Positions 44,196 to 53,465 of a DNA stretch of 64,000 nt are shown here, in pieces; positions within the stretch are counted from its first letter, which is position 1, and the number at the start of each line of letters is the position of its first letter. This DNA comes from 9FT-COMBO-48-23 sp964400675 (GTDB lineage: Bacteria; Chloroflexota; Dehalococcoidia; GIF9; UBA5629). Made by a program: the position numbers and the translations under genes. Where the stretch lies: contig CAYNVO010000003.1 in the NCBI GenBank assembly GCA_964400675.1, positions 205,740 through 269,739 of the forward strand, read 5' to 3'. The notes under the pieces were generated by a model, which saw only the letters and a list, made by a program, of their open reading frames with translations, was not told the origin of the DNA and searched no databases.

Positions 44196-44216
44196 GCTAG
44201 AAAAAGGAGGCGAATC

Positions 44217-44864
44217 ATGAAAGTAAAATGGTTGGGACATGCTTCCTTCCTCATCAGTCCCGATAGTGGGACCAAGATTATTACCGACCCTTACCCTCAA
44301 GGCAGCGGGCTCAGCTACGCACCGTTCAACGAGGCTGTCGACGTTGTTACAGTGAGCCATGACCACTTCGACCACAACAATGTCGCATCAGTGCCAGGCA
44401 AACCCGAAATCATCACCGGGAGCGGCATCAAGCACATCAAAGGAATTCAATTTAAGGGTATCGCTACCCACCACGACGATTCACAAGGCAAAGAGCGGGG
44501 GGCTAATACAATATTCTGCTTTTCTGTTGACGGAGTAAAGCTTTGCCATCTAGGCGACCTGGGCCATAGACTCAACAAGGAGCAAATTGATGAAATCGGC
44601 GATGTGGACATATTGTTAATACCGATTGGTGGTACCTTCACCATCGATGCCAAGATGGCAAGCTCGGTGATAGATGACTTAAAGCCAAAGGTCGCCATAC
44701 CCATGCACTGCAAGACATCCAAATGCAACTGGCCGCTAAACACTATCGAGGATTTCCTGGCTGGCAAGGAAAACGTAAGGAATGTGAATTCCAGCGAAGT
44801 AGAGCTTCAAGTAGGCAAGCTGCCACAGGCTACTGAAATTGTAATATTAGAGCCAGCCTCATAA
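44217..44864 (+). CDS. UPF0173-like metallo-beta-lactamase-fold hydrolase
   Basis: A 215-residue metal-dependent hydrolase. It begins MKVKWLGHASFLI, then DPYPQGSGLSYAP, and the HxHxDH motif as VSHDHFDHNNV, with ATHHDDSQGKERG, CHLGDLGHRL and PMHCKT carrying the remaining ligands. The pattern matches the UPF0173/YtkL family, whose substrate is not established. A good AAAGGAGG lies before ATG 44217. It is probably cotranscribed with pepA and converges on rnc. Confidence 0.9.
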   Translation: MKVKWLGHASFLISPDSGTKIITDPYPQGSGLSYAPFNEAVDVVTVSHDHFDHNNVASVPGKPEIITGSGIKHIKGIQFKGIATHHDDSQGKERGANTIFCFSVDGVKLCHLGDLGHRLNKEQIDEIGDVDILLIPIGGTFTIDAKMASSVIDDLKPKVAIPMHCKTSKCNWPLNTIEDFLAGKENVRNVNSSEVELQVGKLPQATEIVILEPAS

Positions 44865-44896
44865 GGCGATACCCCCCCTACACAAATCGAGGGCAC

Positions 44897-45595
44897 TCAC
44901 TCAGTCTTAAGCGTTTCCCAGCCTATGCGTGCCGCTTCCATTTCAGCGGCCCTTTTGTTCTTACCCGAACCGGTACCCAATACTCTGTCTCCAAGCACCA
45001 CTTCGACAACAAAAACTTTATCGTGGTCAGGACCCGAAACTTCCACAAGACGATAGACCGGAAGTTGCTTATATTTAGGCTGAGTGAATTCCTGCAACAG
45101 GGCTTTATAGTTCCGCCCTATCCCCTTAGCCCTCACTCCCTGAAGCTGGCTGTGTAATTTGCTTACAACGAAATCCCTGGCGACATCTAGCCCCTGGTCA
45201 AGAAATACAGCCCCAATCAGGGCTTCAAAGGCATCGGCAAGATTAGTTTGTCTCTGGCGTCCTCCACCACTATCTTCTCCCCTTCCCAGATACAGGTAAT
45301 CGCCAAGCTTAAGCTCGGCGGCAATCTCTGCCAGAGTCTCTTGCCGAACTAGCGATACCCGGATTTCAGTCAATTCCCCTTCACCAAAATGAGGAAACTC
45401 ATGATATAGTTTCTCAGCAACTATAAGGCTCAAAAGAGCATCGCCGAGGAATTCAAGACGCTCGTTGTCTAAAAAATTGGAACCCGGATTTTCATTGATA
45501 TAAGAGGAATGTATAAAAGCCTGCTGAAGCAGAGATGCGTCTCGAAAGGTTATTCCGATAGCTTGCTGTAAAGCTTGCCAATCTACCAAAGTCAC
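44897..45595 (-). CDS. rnc: Ribonuclease III
   Basis: Double-strand-specific endonuclease for rRNA and mRNA processing, 232 residues. The catalytic domain contains the signature NERLEFLGDALLSLIVAEKLY with its acidic metal ligands and, later, DAFEALIGAVFLDQG. The C-terminal half is a double-stranded RNA-binding domain (NYKALLQEFTQPK to NKRAAEMEAARIGWETL). It is convergent with the MBL hydrolase, 32 bases apart. Confidence 0.96.
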   Translation of the reverse strand: MTLVDWQALQQAIGITFRDASLLQQAFIHSSYINENPGSNFLDNERLEFLGDALLSLIVAEKLYHEFPHFGEGELTEIRVSLVRQETLAEIAAELKLGDYLYLGRGEDSGGGRQRQTNLADAFEALIGAVFLDQGLDVARDFVVSKLHSQLQGVRAKGIGRNYKALLQEFTQPKYKQLPVYRLVEVSGPDHDKVFVVEVVLGDRVLGTGSGKNKRAAEMEAARIGWETLKTE

Positions 45596-45745
45596 TCAAT
45601 CCTTCTCATCTGAGTATAGCAATGAGTTAGCAACGGTGGCAAATCACCTTGGCACATAGAACGTCATCAGACTAAAAAGAGGCAACCAATTTCAAGGCAA
45701 CACTAGCAAAATTCGGGGGCTTGAGTGGTTCGTCACAAAGCAAGA

Positions 45746-45777
45746 CGGGACGCGCAATGTAAAATTGCCTCGTCCCG
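45746..45777 (-). terminator. Hairpin terminator after the lipoprotein gene
   Basis: Arms CGGGACG (45746-45752) and CGTCCCG (45771-45777) enclose a second small stem GCAAT/ATTGC. It lies 65 bases past the lipoprotein stop. The T-tract on the minus strand is poor. The rest of the 45596-45841 gap shows nothing else. Confidence 0.5.
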
Positions 45778-45841
45778 CCTCAACTCATTGCCTTATCTGC
45801 AATTTCCGCTAAGAAGACGCTACCTCAGTATATTCACAACG

Positions 45842-46834
45842 TCAAAGCCGGCCATCGCCTTCGGCTCGGATTAGCCAGTTGATTCCCTGATATTTAACTG
45901 GAACTTCGACAAATTCACCCATCTTAGACACGCTTGAATGGGTTTTCTCAGGTAACACAGGAGCGCTTATATATGGGTTTTTAGGTTTATCATAACCTAA
46001 GAAAATGGCAGGAGGAATTTCCGGCACCCAGGGCGAAGGCATTATTTCATCGCCAGATCGCTCACTGTGTGTGACTACTTCCACATAGAAATCACCATTA
46101 GCGATGACGTTCGGAACGTCAATCTCTTTCCAGAAATTCTTCTTTTCATCCCAGAGAGCACGCCACGGAACATCAACCGACCATAACTGATTGTTTCTAC
46201 CACTGTCCCAAATCCTCACTGTGGCATATCTATCGGCCCAATCGCTATCATCAAGCACATGTGTCTGGACATATAACTCAATTTTCTGTACCTTAAAGGG
46301 TACTGCCGGTGGTGAGAACTGAACCATATGCCCCAAATCCCCTGTTACGCTCAATAGGTCTGGAGAAGCAGCTCCTGAATCATACTGGATTTTATATGGC
46401 CATTCGTACACATTCAGCATAGCAGCAGATTCCCCAATTTCCAGCTTATAGCTGCCGGAAACATTCTTAGCTACCTGGAAGGTAACCTTTTCGGTACCTT
46501 TGGGCCCAACTGGGACATCTTTTTTATCGACTTCCTTTCCGTCAACGACCAGAACTGCATTATACGTACCTCCCATATCTCCTGTATTTGTCACGACTGC
46601 GGATACATTTGTCACCTCACCGACCGATACACCACCCCGGGTTACGGTAAGAGGCCCGACCTCAAAGTCAGCGTAGTCCTTAGGAATCGGAGCTGTTGGG
46701 ACATCTCCTTGAGATGATGAATCTCCCCCAGTCCCGGGAACTTGTGGCTGTGGGCCACAAGCCACTGCTGAGATAGACAACAACATCAGAATAAGCCCTG
46801 CAACCAAAAACGAGTACCAATTGTGTTTGTTCAT
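45842..46834 (-). CDS. Secreted lipoprotein with a CARDB-like domain
   Basis: A 330-residue protein with a lipoprotein signal: a basic start, hydrophobic core LVAGLILMLLSISA and lipobox AVAC with Cys26, then a Ser/Gly/Pro-rich linker. Residues about 60-130 look like a CARDB/NEAT-type beta-sandwich (VGPLTVTRGGVSVGEVTNVS, VTNTGDMGGTYNAVLVVDGK). The C-terminal half has beta-rich segments with many Trp and Asp residues but no recognised family. GGAGGAG precedes the ATG. A cell-surface adhesive or sensory role is only an inference. Confidence 0.8.
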   Translation of the reverse strand: MNKHNWYSFLVAGLILMLLSISAVACGPQPQVPGTGGDSSSQGDVPTAPIPKDYADFEVGPLTVTRGGVSVGEVTNVSAVVTNTGDMGGTYNAVLVVDGKEVDKKDVPVGPKGTEKVTFQVAKNVSGSYKLEIGESAAMLNVYEWPYKIQYDSGAASPDLLSVTGDLGHMVQFSPPAVPFKVQKIELYVQTHVLDDSDWADRYATVRIWDSGRNNQLWSVDVPWRALWDEKKNFWKEIDVPNVIANGDFYVEVVTHSERSGDEIMPSPWVPEIPPAIFLGYDKPKNPYISAPVLPEKTHSSVSKMGEFVEVPVKYQGINWLIRAEGDGRL

Positions 46835-47091
46835 ATTCTCCTCCTATATAAAATTAGCTCACACATGTTATAACGTTTATCATACGCTGAAAGTTTACTA
46901 TGCACGATATTACTATTGTACCGCGAATCAGCTACATTTGTAATAGCGAATTAGTACTACAAGGTATTAGGAACTTAGTAATAAATATGTAAAGTCTTAA
47001 AAAACCACCAAAATACTAGATGTTGAGGGAACATCGCATTTATAAGATAAAAAATCCAAAAACCCCAATCCGCATAAACATGCTATATCGG
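46835..47091 (-). other. Gene-free region upstream of the lipoprotein gene
   Basis: AT-rich spacer between the lipoprotein start and the tRNA-Gln promoter. No ORF, tRNA, clear consensus promoter or riboswitch-like structure was seen. Confidence 0.5.
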
Positions 47092-47120
47092 TTGTCATAG
47101 ATATAGACCTCTGTTATAAT
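47092..47120 (+). promoter_or_regulatory. Promoter of tRNA-Gln and tRNA-Glu
   Basis: TTGTCA (47092-47097), 17-base spacer, perfect TATAAT (47115-47120), 11 bases ahead of tRNA-Gln. Confidence 0.7.
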
Positions 47121-47130
47121 CCATACGGGT

Positions 47131-47204
47131 TGGGGATTCGTCTAGCGGTAGGACAGCGGACTCTGGATCCGTAAGGCCAGGTTCGAATCCTGGATCCCCA
47201 GCCA
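47131..47204 (+). tRNA. tRNA-Gln (CTG)
   Basis: Acceptor TGGGGAT pairs with ATCCCCA, G discriminator, encoded CCA. Anticodon loop CTCTGGA gives CTG. It starts with the U-A first pair typical of glutamine tRNAs. Confidence 0.95.
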
Positions 47205-47225
47205 GGTTAGAAATCGATAGTACAG

Positions 47226-47302
47226 GGCGCATTCGTCTAGGGGTTTAGGACACCGCCCTCTCAAGGCGGAGATCACGGGTTCGAATCCCGTATGCGCTAC
47301 CA
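47226..47302 (+). tRNA. tRNA-Glu (CTC)
   Basis: Acceptor GGCGCAT pairs with ATGCGCT (first pair is a G-U wobble), A discriminator, encoded CCA. Anticodon stem CCGCC/GGCGG with loop CTCTCAA gives CTC. It follows tRNA-Gln by 21 bases in the same unit. Confidence 0.94.
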
Positions 47303-47449
47303 TCTTGCTTAAAAGATAAAAGCTTTACTGTCTCCGTGTGCAACTTATTTTGAAACCTGGAAAGACTGCGGGTAAAACCATCATCTCAGATGCTCCGATA
47401 TTGCCTACCTAAAACCAAAGTACCATTACACTCATCATTGTGCCATATA

Positions 47450-47478
47450 TTGAGAGTGTGAGCTTGTTATTATATAAT
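47450..47478 (+). promoter_or_regulatory. Promoter of the TetR-family gene
   Basis: TTGAGA (47450-47455), 17-base spacer, TATAAT (47473-47478). The last bases of this -10 element coincide with an in-frame ATG at 47477, which therefore cannot be the start of translation; the ATG at 47492 fits, with a leader of about 7 bases. Confidence 0.55.
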
Positions 47479-47491
47479 GCAGTCGGAAAAC

Positions 47492-48310
47492 ATGGCTCAT
47501 CAAACAGCGATTATTGATAGGTCTAAAAAGGTGCGCAGGGTAACTAAAGCTACTAAGGCACGCAAAAGAAAGAAGTCTGCAAATGCCAAGCTGCAGCAGA
47601 TATCCCGGGTTGCCGCTGACCTGTTTTTTGAAAAAGGGTTCTGGCAGACCACAACCAAGGAGATAGCAGAGGCATGCCATATCAGTGTGGGGACTCTCTA
47701 CTACTATATTAAATCCAAATACGATTTCCCCATGATGTTCAGCAAGGTACACATCAGAGATATAAATAAATGGGAGAAAGAAGTACGCAAGGAAATGCCA
47801 GATGCAGCGCCCGAGGAAATGCTCCGGAAAGCTGTCAGGAAGCTTGTATATCTCGTTGATTTAAGAGATAGAATGGTGCTCTTCTGGTATAACACAGCGC
47901 AACACTTAGAATGGGAGCAATTAGAGGACATAGTCAATACGGAGCTTCGGATAGTAGCTCTATTTAAAGAGATAATAGATAAGGGCTGTCGTGAAGGCCA
48001 GTTCAAGACCAGTGACTCATTAATGACCGCAGTTGATATTGAATTGTTCTGCCATACATGGGTGATAAAAGGGTGGCACCTTTATCACTTCTATACACTT
48101 GAGCAATATGCAGATATGTGCGAACATAAATCAGTTTTATTGGCGCGTGGTTCCAGCGATTTAAAAATTCCCGAAGCCGCCGGATATCCGATTATAGAGG
48201 TACAGCATCTGAAAGATGACTGGGACCAGCGGCGTAAGGAAAACCCAAATGGTCATGGCAGTGATTCATGGGTACGCTCACCTACCAAAGTTGATCATAA
48301 GTCTACTTAG
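47492..48310 (+). CDS. TetR-family transcriptional regulator
   Basis: A 272-residue regulator, long for the family because of a lysine-rich N-terminal extension (KKVRRVTKATKARKRKKS) and a polar C-terminal tail. The HTH spans about residues 38-85: AADLFFEKGFWQTTTKEIAE, then CHISVGTLYYYIKSKYD. The ligand domain has many aromatic residues (FWYNTAQHLEW, FCHTWVIKGWHLYHFY), suggesting a hydrophobic effector. It resembles the FadR/acyl-CoA-sensing group of TetR proteins found beside CoA ligases. It converges with and overlaps the 3' end of the ligase by 8 bases and is the obvious candidate regulator of the downstream block. Confidence 0.88.
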   Translation: MAHQTAIIDRSKKVRRVTKATKARKRKKSANAKLQQISRVAADLFFEKGFWQTTTKEIAEACHISVGTLYYYIKSKYDFPMMFSKVHIRDINKWEKEVRKEMPDAAPEEMLRKAVRKLVYLVDLRDRMVLFWYNTAQHLEWEQLEDIVNTELRIVALFKEIIDKGCREGQFKTSDSLMTAVDIELFCHTWVIKGWHLYHFYTLEQYADMCEHKSVLLARGSSDLKIPEAAGYPIIEVQHLKDDWDQRRKENPNGHGSDSWVRSPTKVDHKST

Positions 48311-49952
48311 CTTTCTCTTCGTCCTGTAGCACCCTGCGCAATACCTTACCCACCAGTGTCTTTGGTAATTCCTTGCGAAACTCAAAGAACCTGGGAATTT
48401 TATAGCCTGTTAACTTCTCCCGGCAAATTTTTTGCAGTTCCTCCGGTGTTATCTGTTGCCCCTCTTTTAATACCACCCAAGCCTTCACTGCCTCCACCTG
48501 CCGCGGGTCTGGAATCCCTGCAACGCACACCTCCGCTACTGCAGGGTGCGCCATTAGTATCTCCTCCACCTCCCGTGGCCACACCTGAAAGCCCCCACAC
48601 TTTATGAGGTCTTTCTTGCGCGACGTGATAAATAGATACCCATCTTCGTCCATATACCCGATGTCACCAGTATATAGCCACCCATTACGCAAGATCTCGG
48701 CTGTCTCCCCCGGTCGCTTCCAGTACTTCTGCATCAACTGAAGTGCCTTTATGGTAATCTCGCCTTCCTCTCCTGCCTTGAGCTCCCTCTCGCCAGTATC
48801 AATATCCACTATGCGCACTACCACATCTACAGGTGGCACACCTACCGAGCCCTGCTTCCATTTTCCCTTAACCGGGAAGTTCGCACCAACAATTCCCGAT
48901 TCCGTTAAACCATATCCCTCTACAACAGGTCCGCTGATGAGCTTTTCAAACCGATGTTTAGTCTCAGCCATAAGCGGAGCTGCACCTGAACCAACTCGTG
49001 TTAATGATCTCAAATCGCCAGCCTTCAGACCCTGATAATTGAGTATCGCTATCAACGTGGTAGGAGTAACAGAAACGCTGGTTATCTTGTAGTCCCTGAT
49101 AGAATCAACAACATTTTTAATATCCCGTGGGTTCTGAATCAGCACCTGTGGGGCATGACACATTAGCGAAACTCCGAAAGCGACATATACCCCAAAGGAA
49201 TGGAACAAGGGTAATTGCACCAGTACTTTATCCTCCCAGTCAACTATCACCGACTTATACCACGCCCTGTGAAACATAGCAGTAATAATAATCGAATGGT
49301 GGCTGCCCATAACACCCTTGGGTATGCCGGTAGTGCCGCCGCTAAACAATATCAGAGCTGTATCCGCTGGGTTAACTTTGATATCTGGACGTGGCGAGCC
49401 GCTGTACTTCTCTATCAGGTCACTCCACCAGACATCTCCTTTTTCCAGCTTGACCGAATCGCCCTCCTTCTTCGATGGTGACTCAGCATATGTATCCAGA
49501 TCTGAAGCAATCAGCAGGCGCAGCTTGGTGTGAGGCTGGAAAGATTTGACTGTCTTATAATATGTCGAGCCTACTATTGCCACCTCAGTTTCGACATCGT
49601 TTATAGAGTGCTCAAGTTCAAATGACGTATAAAACGGATTGAGTGGTACCACTATGCCTCCCACCTTCCAGATGGCAAAGAAGGCGATAAAGCTCTGCGG
49701 ACAGTTTAGAAAAAGAGATATTACTCTATCACCTTTCTTAACGCCGCTGGCAATGAGCGCCGCAGCCAGTGCATTGCTGTGTTCTTCCACCTCGCGGAGG
49801 GATACTTCCCTTCCCTGAAAGATGGCTACGGGATGCTCCGGTCTCTGCCTCACAGCATCAGCAAGAACATCAAGCACCGTAATATCTGGATAGGGCTGCA
49901 GCGTATGCGGTACACCAGGGTCATAGCTCTTAAACCACGAATAATCCTGCAT
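48303..49952 (-). CDS. AMP-dependent acyl-CoA synthetase/ligase
   Basis: Activates a carboxylic acid as its CoA thioester through an acyl-adenylate. The 549-residue protein has the P-loop-like ILFSGGTTGIPKGVMGSHHS, VEGYGLTESG, the TGDIGYMDEDGYLFITSRKK hinge motif and, near the C-terminus, the catalytic Lys in PKTLVGKVLRR. GGAGGAG fixes the start at ATG 49952 rather than 24 bases earlier. The wide family includes long-chain and aryl ligases. Position at the end of the Liv operon suggests it activates what the importer brings in. Confidence 0.92.
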   Translation of the reverse strand: MQDYSWFKSYDPGVPHTLQPYPDITVLDVLADAVRQRPEHPVAIFQGREVSLREVEEHSNALAAALIASGVKKGDRVISLFLNCPQSFIAFFAIWKVGGIVVPLNPFYTSFELEHSINDVETEVAIVGSTYYKTVKSFQPHTKLRLLIASDLDTYAESPSKKEGDSVKLEKGDVWWSDLIEKYSGSPRPDIKVNPADTALILFSGGTTGIPKGVMGSHHSIIITAMFHRAWYKSVIVDWEDKVLVQLPLFHSFGVYVAFGVSLMCHAPQVLIQNPRDIKNVVDSIRDYKITSVSVTPTTLIAILNYQGLKAGDLRSLTRVGSGAAPLMAETKHRFEKLISGPVVEGYGLTESGIVGANFPVKGKWKQGSVGVPPVDVVVRIVDIDTGERELKAGEEGEITIKALQLMQKYWKRPGETAEILRNGWLYTGDIGYMDEDGYLFITSRKKDLIKCGGFQVWPREVEEILMAHPAVAEVCVAGIPDPRQVEAVKAWVVLKEGQQITPEELQKICREKLTGYKIPRFFEFRKELPKTLVGKVLRRVLQDEEKAK

Positions 49953-50024
49953 ATAATTTCTCCTCCAACCTGTCAACAGCTTTCATAAAAGCTTCTAAGA
50001 CCAGCCACTGGCTGCTACGCACTT

Positions 50025-50756
50025 CTAAACTCCAAGGTACGCTCTCCGCACGTCCTCATGGTTAATCAGGTCAGATGTCTTGCCCTGCAATATCAGCTCA
50101 CCGTTCTCGAGCACATAACCATAGGACGCCAGCATAAGCCCGAGACGTGCGTTCTGTTCCACCAGCACCACCGTCATTCCTTCACGGTTAATCTCCTTTA
50201 TCTTTTCAGCCAGCTGCTGGCGCAGTAAAGGACTGAGCCCCAGAGAGGGTTCGTCAAACAAAAGCACTTCCGGCTGCGCCATCAGCCCGCGTGCGATAGC
50301 CAGCATCTGCTGCTGCCCGCCACTTAGCTCTCGACCCTTGGCATGGAGCTTGTCCCTCAGGACAGGGAAAAGAGACAGCGCTTTCTCCAGTGACCTGTGT
50401 ACCTCTTTCCCGTCTTTTCGCAGATAAGCTCCCACCCGCAAATTCTCCCTGACTGTCAGCAACGGGAAAATCTTTCTACCTTCAGGAATCTGGATAATAC
50501 CCAGGGATGCTATCTTTGCCGCTGTCAGCCCGCTTATTTTCTGCCCCTTGAAGTAAATCTCACCCTTTAACCCCTCACCTGTCTTCTTTTTCTTAACCTT
50601 AATGATTCCACTGATGGCATTAAGTGTAGTCGTCTTACCAGCTCCGTTTGCCCCCAGTATGGTGACAAAGTCACCTTTATCTACAGACAGTGACAAATTC
50701 CTGATGGCAACATGTTTTTTATAATAAACCGAGACATTTTTAAGCTCCAGCATCAT
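50025..50756 (-). CDS. livF: Branched-chain-type ABC transporter ATPase LivF
   Basis: The second nucleotide-binding subunit of a Liv/HAAT importer, 243 residues: Walker A GANGAGKTT, Q-loop region GIIQIPEGRKIFPLLTVREN, signature LSGGQQQMLAIARGL, Walker B VLLFDEPSLGLSP and the His-switch Gln in VLVEQNARLG. A short insert (KVKKKKTGEGLKG) lies after the P-loop helix. It starts 1 base after livG ends. Confidence 0.94.
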   Translation of the reverse strand: MMLELKNVSVYYKKHVAIRNLSLSVDKGDFVTILGANGAGKTTTLNAISGIIKVKKKKTGEGLKGEIYFKGQKISGLTAAKIASLGIIQIPEGRKIFPLLTVRENLRVGAYLRKDGKEVHRSLEKALSLFPVLRDKLHAKGRELSGGQQQMLAIARGLMAQPEVLLFDEPSLGLSPLLRQQLAEKIKEINREGMTVVLVEQNARLGLMLASYGYVLENGELILQGKTSDLINHEDVRRAYLGV

Positions 50757-51521
50757 CTATATTGTCTCCGTACCCAGGTAAGCCTCGATGACCTCCTGTT
50801 TATTCATCACTTCCTCAGGTTTGCCGTCGGCAATCTTATTGCCAAAGTTGAGCACGACCACCCTGGTAGCTATATTTAGCAGCACCTTCATGTTGTGCTC
50901 AATCACTAATACCGTGATGCCCTGTTCACTGATCTTCTTGATATTCTCAACTACAAACATAGCCTCTTCATGGTTCATGCCGGTGGTCGGTTCATCGAGA
51001 AGCAGCACGGTGGGATTCGCTATCAGCGCCATAGTTATTCCCAGCATCCTTTGGTAACCGTGCGAAAGCCCTGCCGCCGGCAAAAATATGTCGTTAAATA
51101 TATCGAATGTCTTTAATAACTCAATTACCCTGCCAACAACTCTCTCATGGTCATCTTTATAAGCTTTGGTTTCGAAAAAAGCCTGCCAATCTTTTGTTTT
51201 ATACTGTCGGAACGACCCTATCAGCATGCTTTCCAGCACTGTGGCTCCTTCAAAGAGCACATTTGACTGAAAAGTCCTGACTATGCCCCGTGTAGCTATC
51301 TGGTCGGGTCGCAACCCTGATATTTTCTCTTCATTGAATAAAATCGTCCCCCGACTGGGACGGTAATAGCCTGAGATAACATTAATCATCGTGGTCTTGC
51401 CAGAGCCATTAGGACCAACAATACCCAAAACCTCGCCTTTTTCCACACTGAGGTCGACATCCTCTATGGCAGCCAGTTTGCCAAAAAATTTTGTTAACCC
51501 TTTCAATTCTATTAACGGCAT
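50757..51521 (-). CDS. livG: Branched-chain-type ABC transporter ATPase LivG
   Basis: Nucleotide-binding subunit of the importer. From the ATG at 51521 it has 254 residues starting MPLIELKGLTKFFGKLAAIE. Walker A is GPNGSGKTT, the LivG hallmark GIVRTFQSNVLFEGATVLES follows, then LSHGYQRMLGITMAL (signature, with H instead of the usual second G), Walker B VLLLDEPTTGMNHEE and the C-terminal YLGTETI. A start at 51584 would overlap the livM end and add 21 charged residues atypical for the family, so it is less likely but possible. Confidence 0.9.
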   Translation of the reverse strand: MPLIELKGLTKFFGKLAAIEDVDLSVEKGEVLGIVGPNGSGKTTMINVISGYYRPSRGTILFNEEKISGLRPDQIATRGIVRTFQSNVLFEGATVLESMLIGSFRQYKTKDWQAFFETKAYKDDHERVVGRVIELLKTFDIFNDIFLPAAGLSHGYQRMLGITMALIANPTVLLLDEPTTGMNHEEAMFVVENIKKISEQGITVLVIEHNMKVLLNIATRVVVLNFGNKIADGKPEEVMNKQEVIEAYLGTETI

Positions 51522-51540
51522 CTCTACTTTATCCCCTGAT

Positions 51541-52575
51541 TCACTCCACAGCTGCTTCAACTTCTTCAGGTATTTCATATTCATCGGGCTCTCTAAAGAC
51601 CTTGCGCCAGAATTTACCCCAGAGGTCTATAAGCCCGGTTCCTTTAGGCAGGAAAAGCAGCACAATCACCACGACAGCGCCGAACAACAGGTATTGAATA
51701 TTGTATATTGGCAGACGGGACAGATAGATACCCAAAGTATACAACACGAGAGAGCCGACTAACGCCCCGCCAACTATCGAGCTGATACCGCCTACAATGC
51801 TCATCATCATTATCTGTATGGACTCCCACAGTCCTAACATCAGCGGAGTTATTATTGACAAGAAGTGAGCGTAATAGGCACCGGCAAACCCTGTGAACAC
51901 TCCTGCCACGGTAAAAGCAATTACCCTGTATTTCATAAGATGAATGCCCTGATGCTCAGCCAGTATTTGATTGGCTGCCATACTGGAAAACGTGCCGCCC
52001 AGACGGCTACGGCCTATCTGCCAGAAGACCAGTGACGTTACAGCCACCAGAAGTATCATAAAGTAATAATACGGCACTATGCTCGTAGAGAAATTTATTT
52101 CAAAACTACCCAGGACAATGGGAGGTGGTGGAGGCGGTATCAACCCCCTGACACCATGGGTTATCCCTTCCATTTGCTGAGCAAGAAGCCTCACCATCTC
52201 ACAAAGGGCAAGCGTAATAATTGAGAAATATATGCCGCCCACCCTCAGTACCACCAGGCCGATAATTAAAGCAATGATTCCTGATACAATGCCCGCCAGC
52301 AGAAAGCTGGGCCAGAACGGCATGCCCAGATTAGCAGTGAGTATGGCAGAAGTATAACCGCCTAAAGCCATGAACGCCGCCTGCCCCAGACTGAATTGCC
52401 CTGTCCTCAATACCAGCGTAAAGCCCATAACTGCAATCGCCCAGATTCCGCTTGATATAAATATAGACAGTGTTATCACATTAGTGGTGAAAACAGGGAA
52501 AATGACTAGCAGCGCAGCCAGGAATCCGGCCGCTGTTCTTGGCAACAAGGTCTTATAATCTAGGTACGGTATCAT
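51541..52575 (-). CDS. livM: Branched-chain-type ABC transporter permease LivM
   Basis: Membrane subunit with about 8-9 hydrophobic spans, 344 residues. The family features are MGFTLVLRTGQFSLGQAAFM near the start, and the EAA-like loop FSSMAANQILAEHQGIHLM followed by GAYYAHFLSIITPLM. The C-terminus has a charged cytoplasmic tail ending in EVEAAVE. Its ATG overlaps the livH stop by 4 bases. Confidence 0.93.
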   Translation of the reverse strand: MIPYLDYKTLLPRTAAGFLAALLVIFPVFTTNVITLSIFISSGIWAIAVMGFTLVLRTGQFSLGQAAFMALGGYTSAILTANLGMPFWPSFLLAGIVSGIIALIIGLVVLRVGGIYFSIITLALCEMVRLLAQQMEGITHGVRGLIPPPPPPIVLGSFEINFSTSIVPYYYFMILLVAVTSLVFWQIGRSRLGGTFSSMAANQILAEHQGIHLMKYRVIAFTVAGVFTGFAGAYYAHFLSIITPLMLGLWESIQIMMMSIVGGISSIVGGALVGSLVLYTLGIYLSRLPIYNIQYLLFGAVVVIVLLFLPKGTGLIDLWGKFWRKVFREPDEYEIPEEVEAAVE

Positions 52576-53435
52576 TTTATAGAGGCTCCAAATAACCCCT
52601 GCGGCCTGACCAGCAGGATAACGATGACAAGCAGAAAAAGCACGAACTCAGAGAGATAAGACACATAATAAGCTATGACGCTGTTAAGTAAGCCCAGTAT
52701 TATGCCACCTACAATTGCCCCGGTGAGGCTGCCCAGGCCTCCGATGATAATAGCCAGCAGAGAGAAAATCATGGGAATTCGCCCTATGAAAGGATTAACT
52801 ATGTAGACAGGCGCCATGATGCTGCCTGCCATCGCCGCCAGTGCACAGCCGATGCCCATAACGATTACTGAAACCCGCCCTACACTGATGCCATATAAGC
52901 TGGCGGCATCCGGTTCTTGAGCCGCAGCTCTGATAGCCAGCCCTACCTTGGTAAAGTTCAACACAATATACATGGCAATCATGATGACCAGGGTAAAAAT
53001 AACTACAGCAATTTTCTGATAGCTTATGCTAAACGAACTCAAATTAAGTACACCTGGTAATACCATGGCCAACCCCTTATCTTGAAGGCCAAAGACCATA
53101 CCGGCTGCACCCTCGAAGAAGAAAATGAGCGCCAGAGTCGCCGCAGTTACGTATAGCATGCCATAACCCGGGGCAGTGAGACGCTCGATGATAAATTTCT
53201 CCACGAGTGCACCCAATCCGCCTACAACCACCCCGGATATAAGCAAGCTTATGGGGAAAGGTATGCCCGCTGCTGTTATAGCGTAATAGACTACGAAAGC
53301 GCCTAGCATGTAGAACTGACCATGTGTCCAGTTCAGAATCCCCAGTATGCTGAATACCAGCACCATGCCGAACGCCATCGTCATATATATGCAACTTTGA
53401 ACTAATCCATCAACCCATATTTCGGCAGGGGGCAT
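52572..53435 (-). CDS. livH: Branched-chain-type ABC transporter permease LivH
   Basis: The partner permease, 287 residues with about 8 spans: GMVLVFSILGILNWTHGQFY in the N-terminal half, the EAA-like IRAAAQEPDAASLYGISVGR, and VGGIILGLLNSVIAYYVSYL with LVRPQGLFG at the end. A good AAGGAG site precedes the ATG. It lies 30 bases downstream of the binding-protein gene. Confidence 0.94.
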   Translation of the reverse strand: MPPAEIWVDGLVQSCIYMTMAFGMVLVFSILGILNWTHGQFYMLGAFVVYYAITAAGIPFPISLLISGVVVGGLGALVEKFIIERLTAPGYGMLYVTAATLALIFFFEGAAGMVFGLQDKGLAMVLPGVLNLSSFSISYQKIAVVIFTLVIMIAMYIVLNFTKVGLAIRAAAQEPDAASLYGISVGRVSVIVMGIGCALAAMAGSIMAPVYIVNPFIGRIPMIFSLLAIIIGGLGSLTGAIVGGIILGLLNSVIAYYVSYLSEFVLFLLVIVILLVRPQGLFGASIK

Positions 53436-53465
53436 ACCAATTCTCCTTATCCTGTTTCCGTGCTG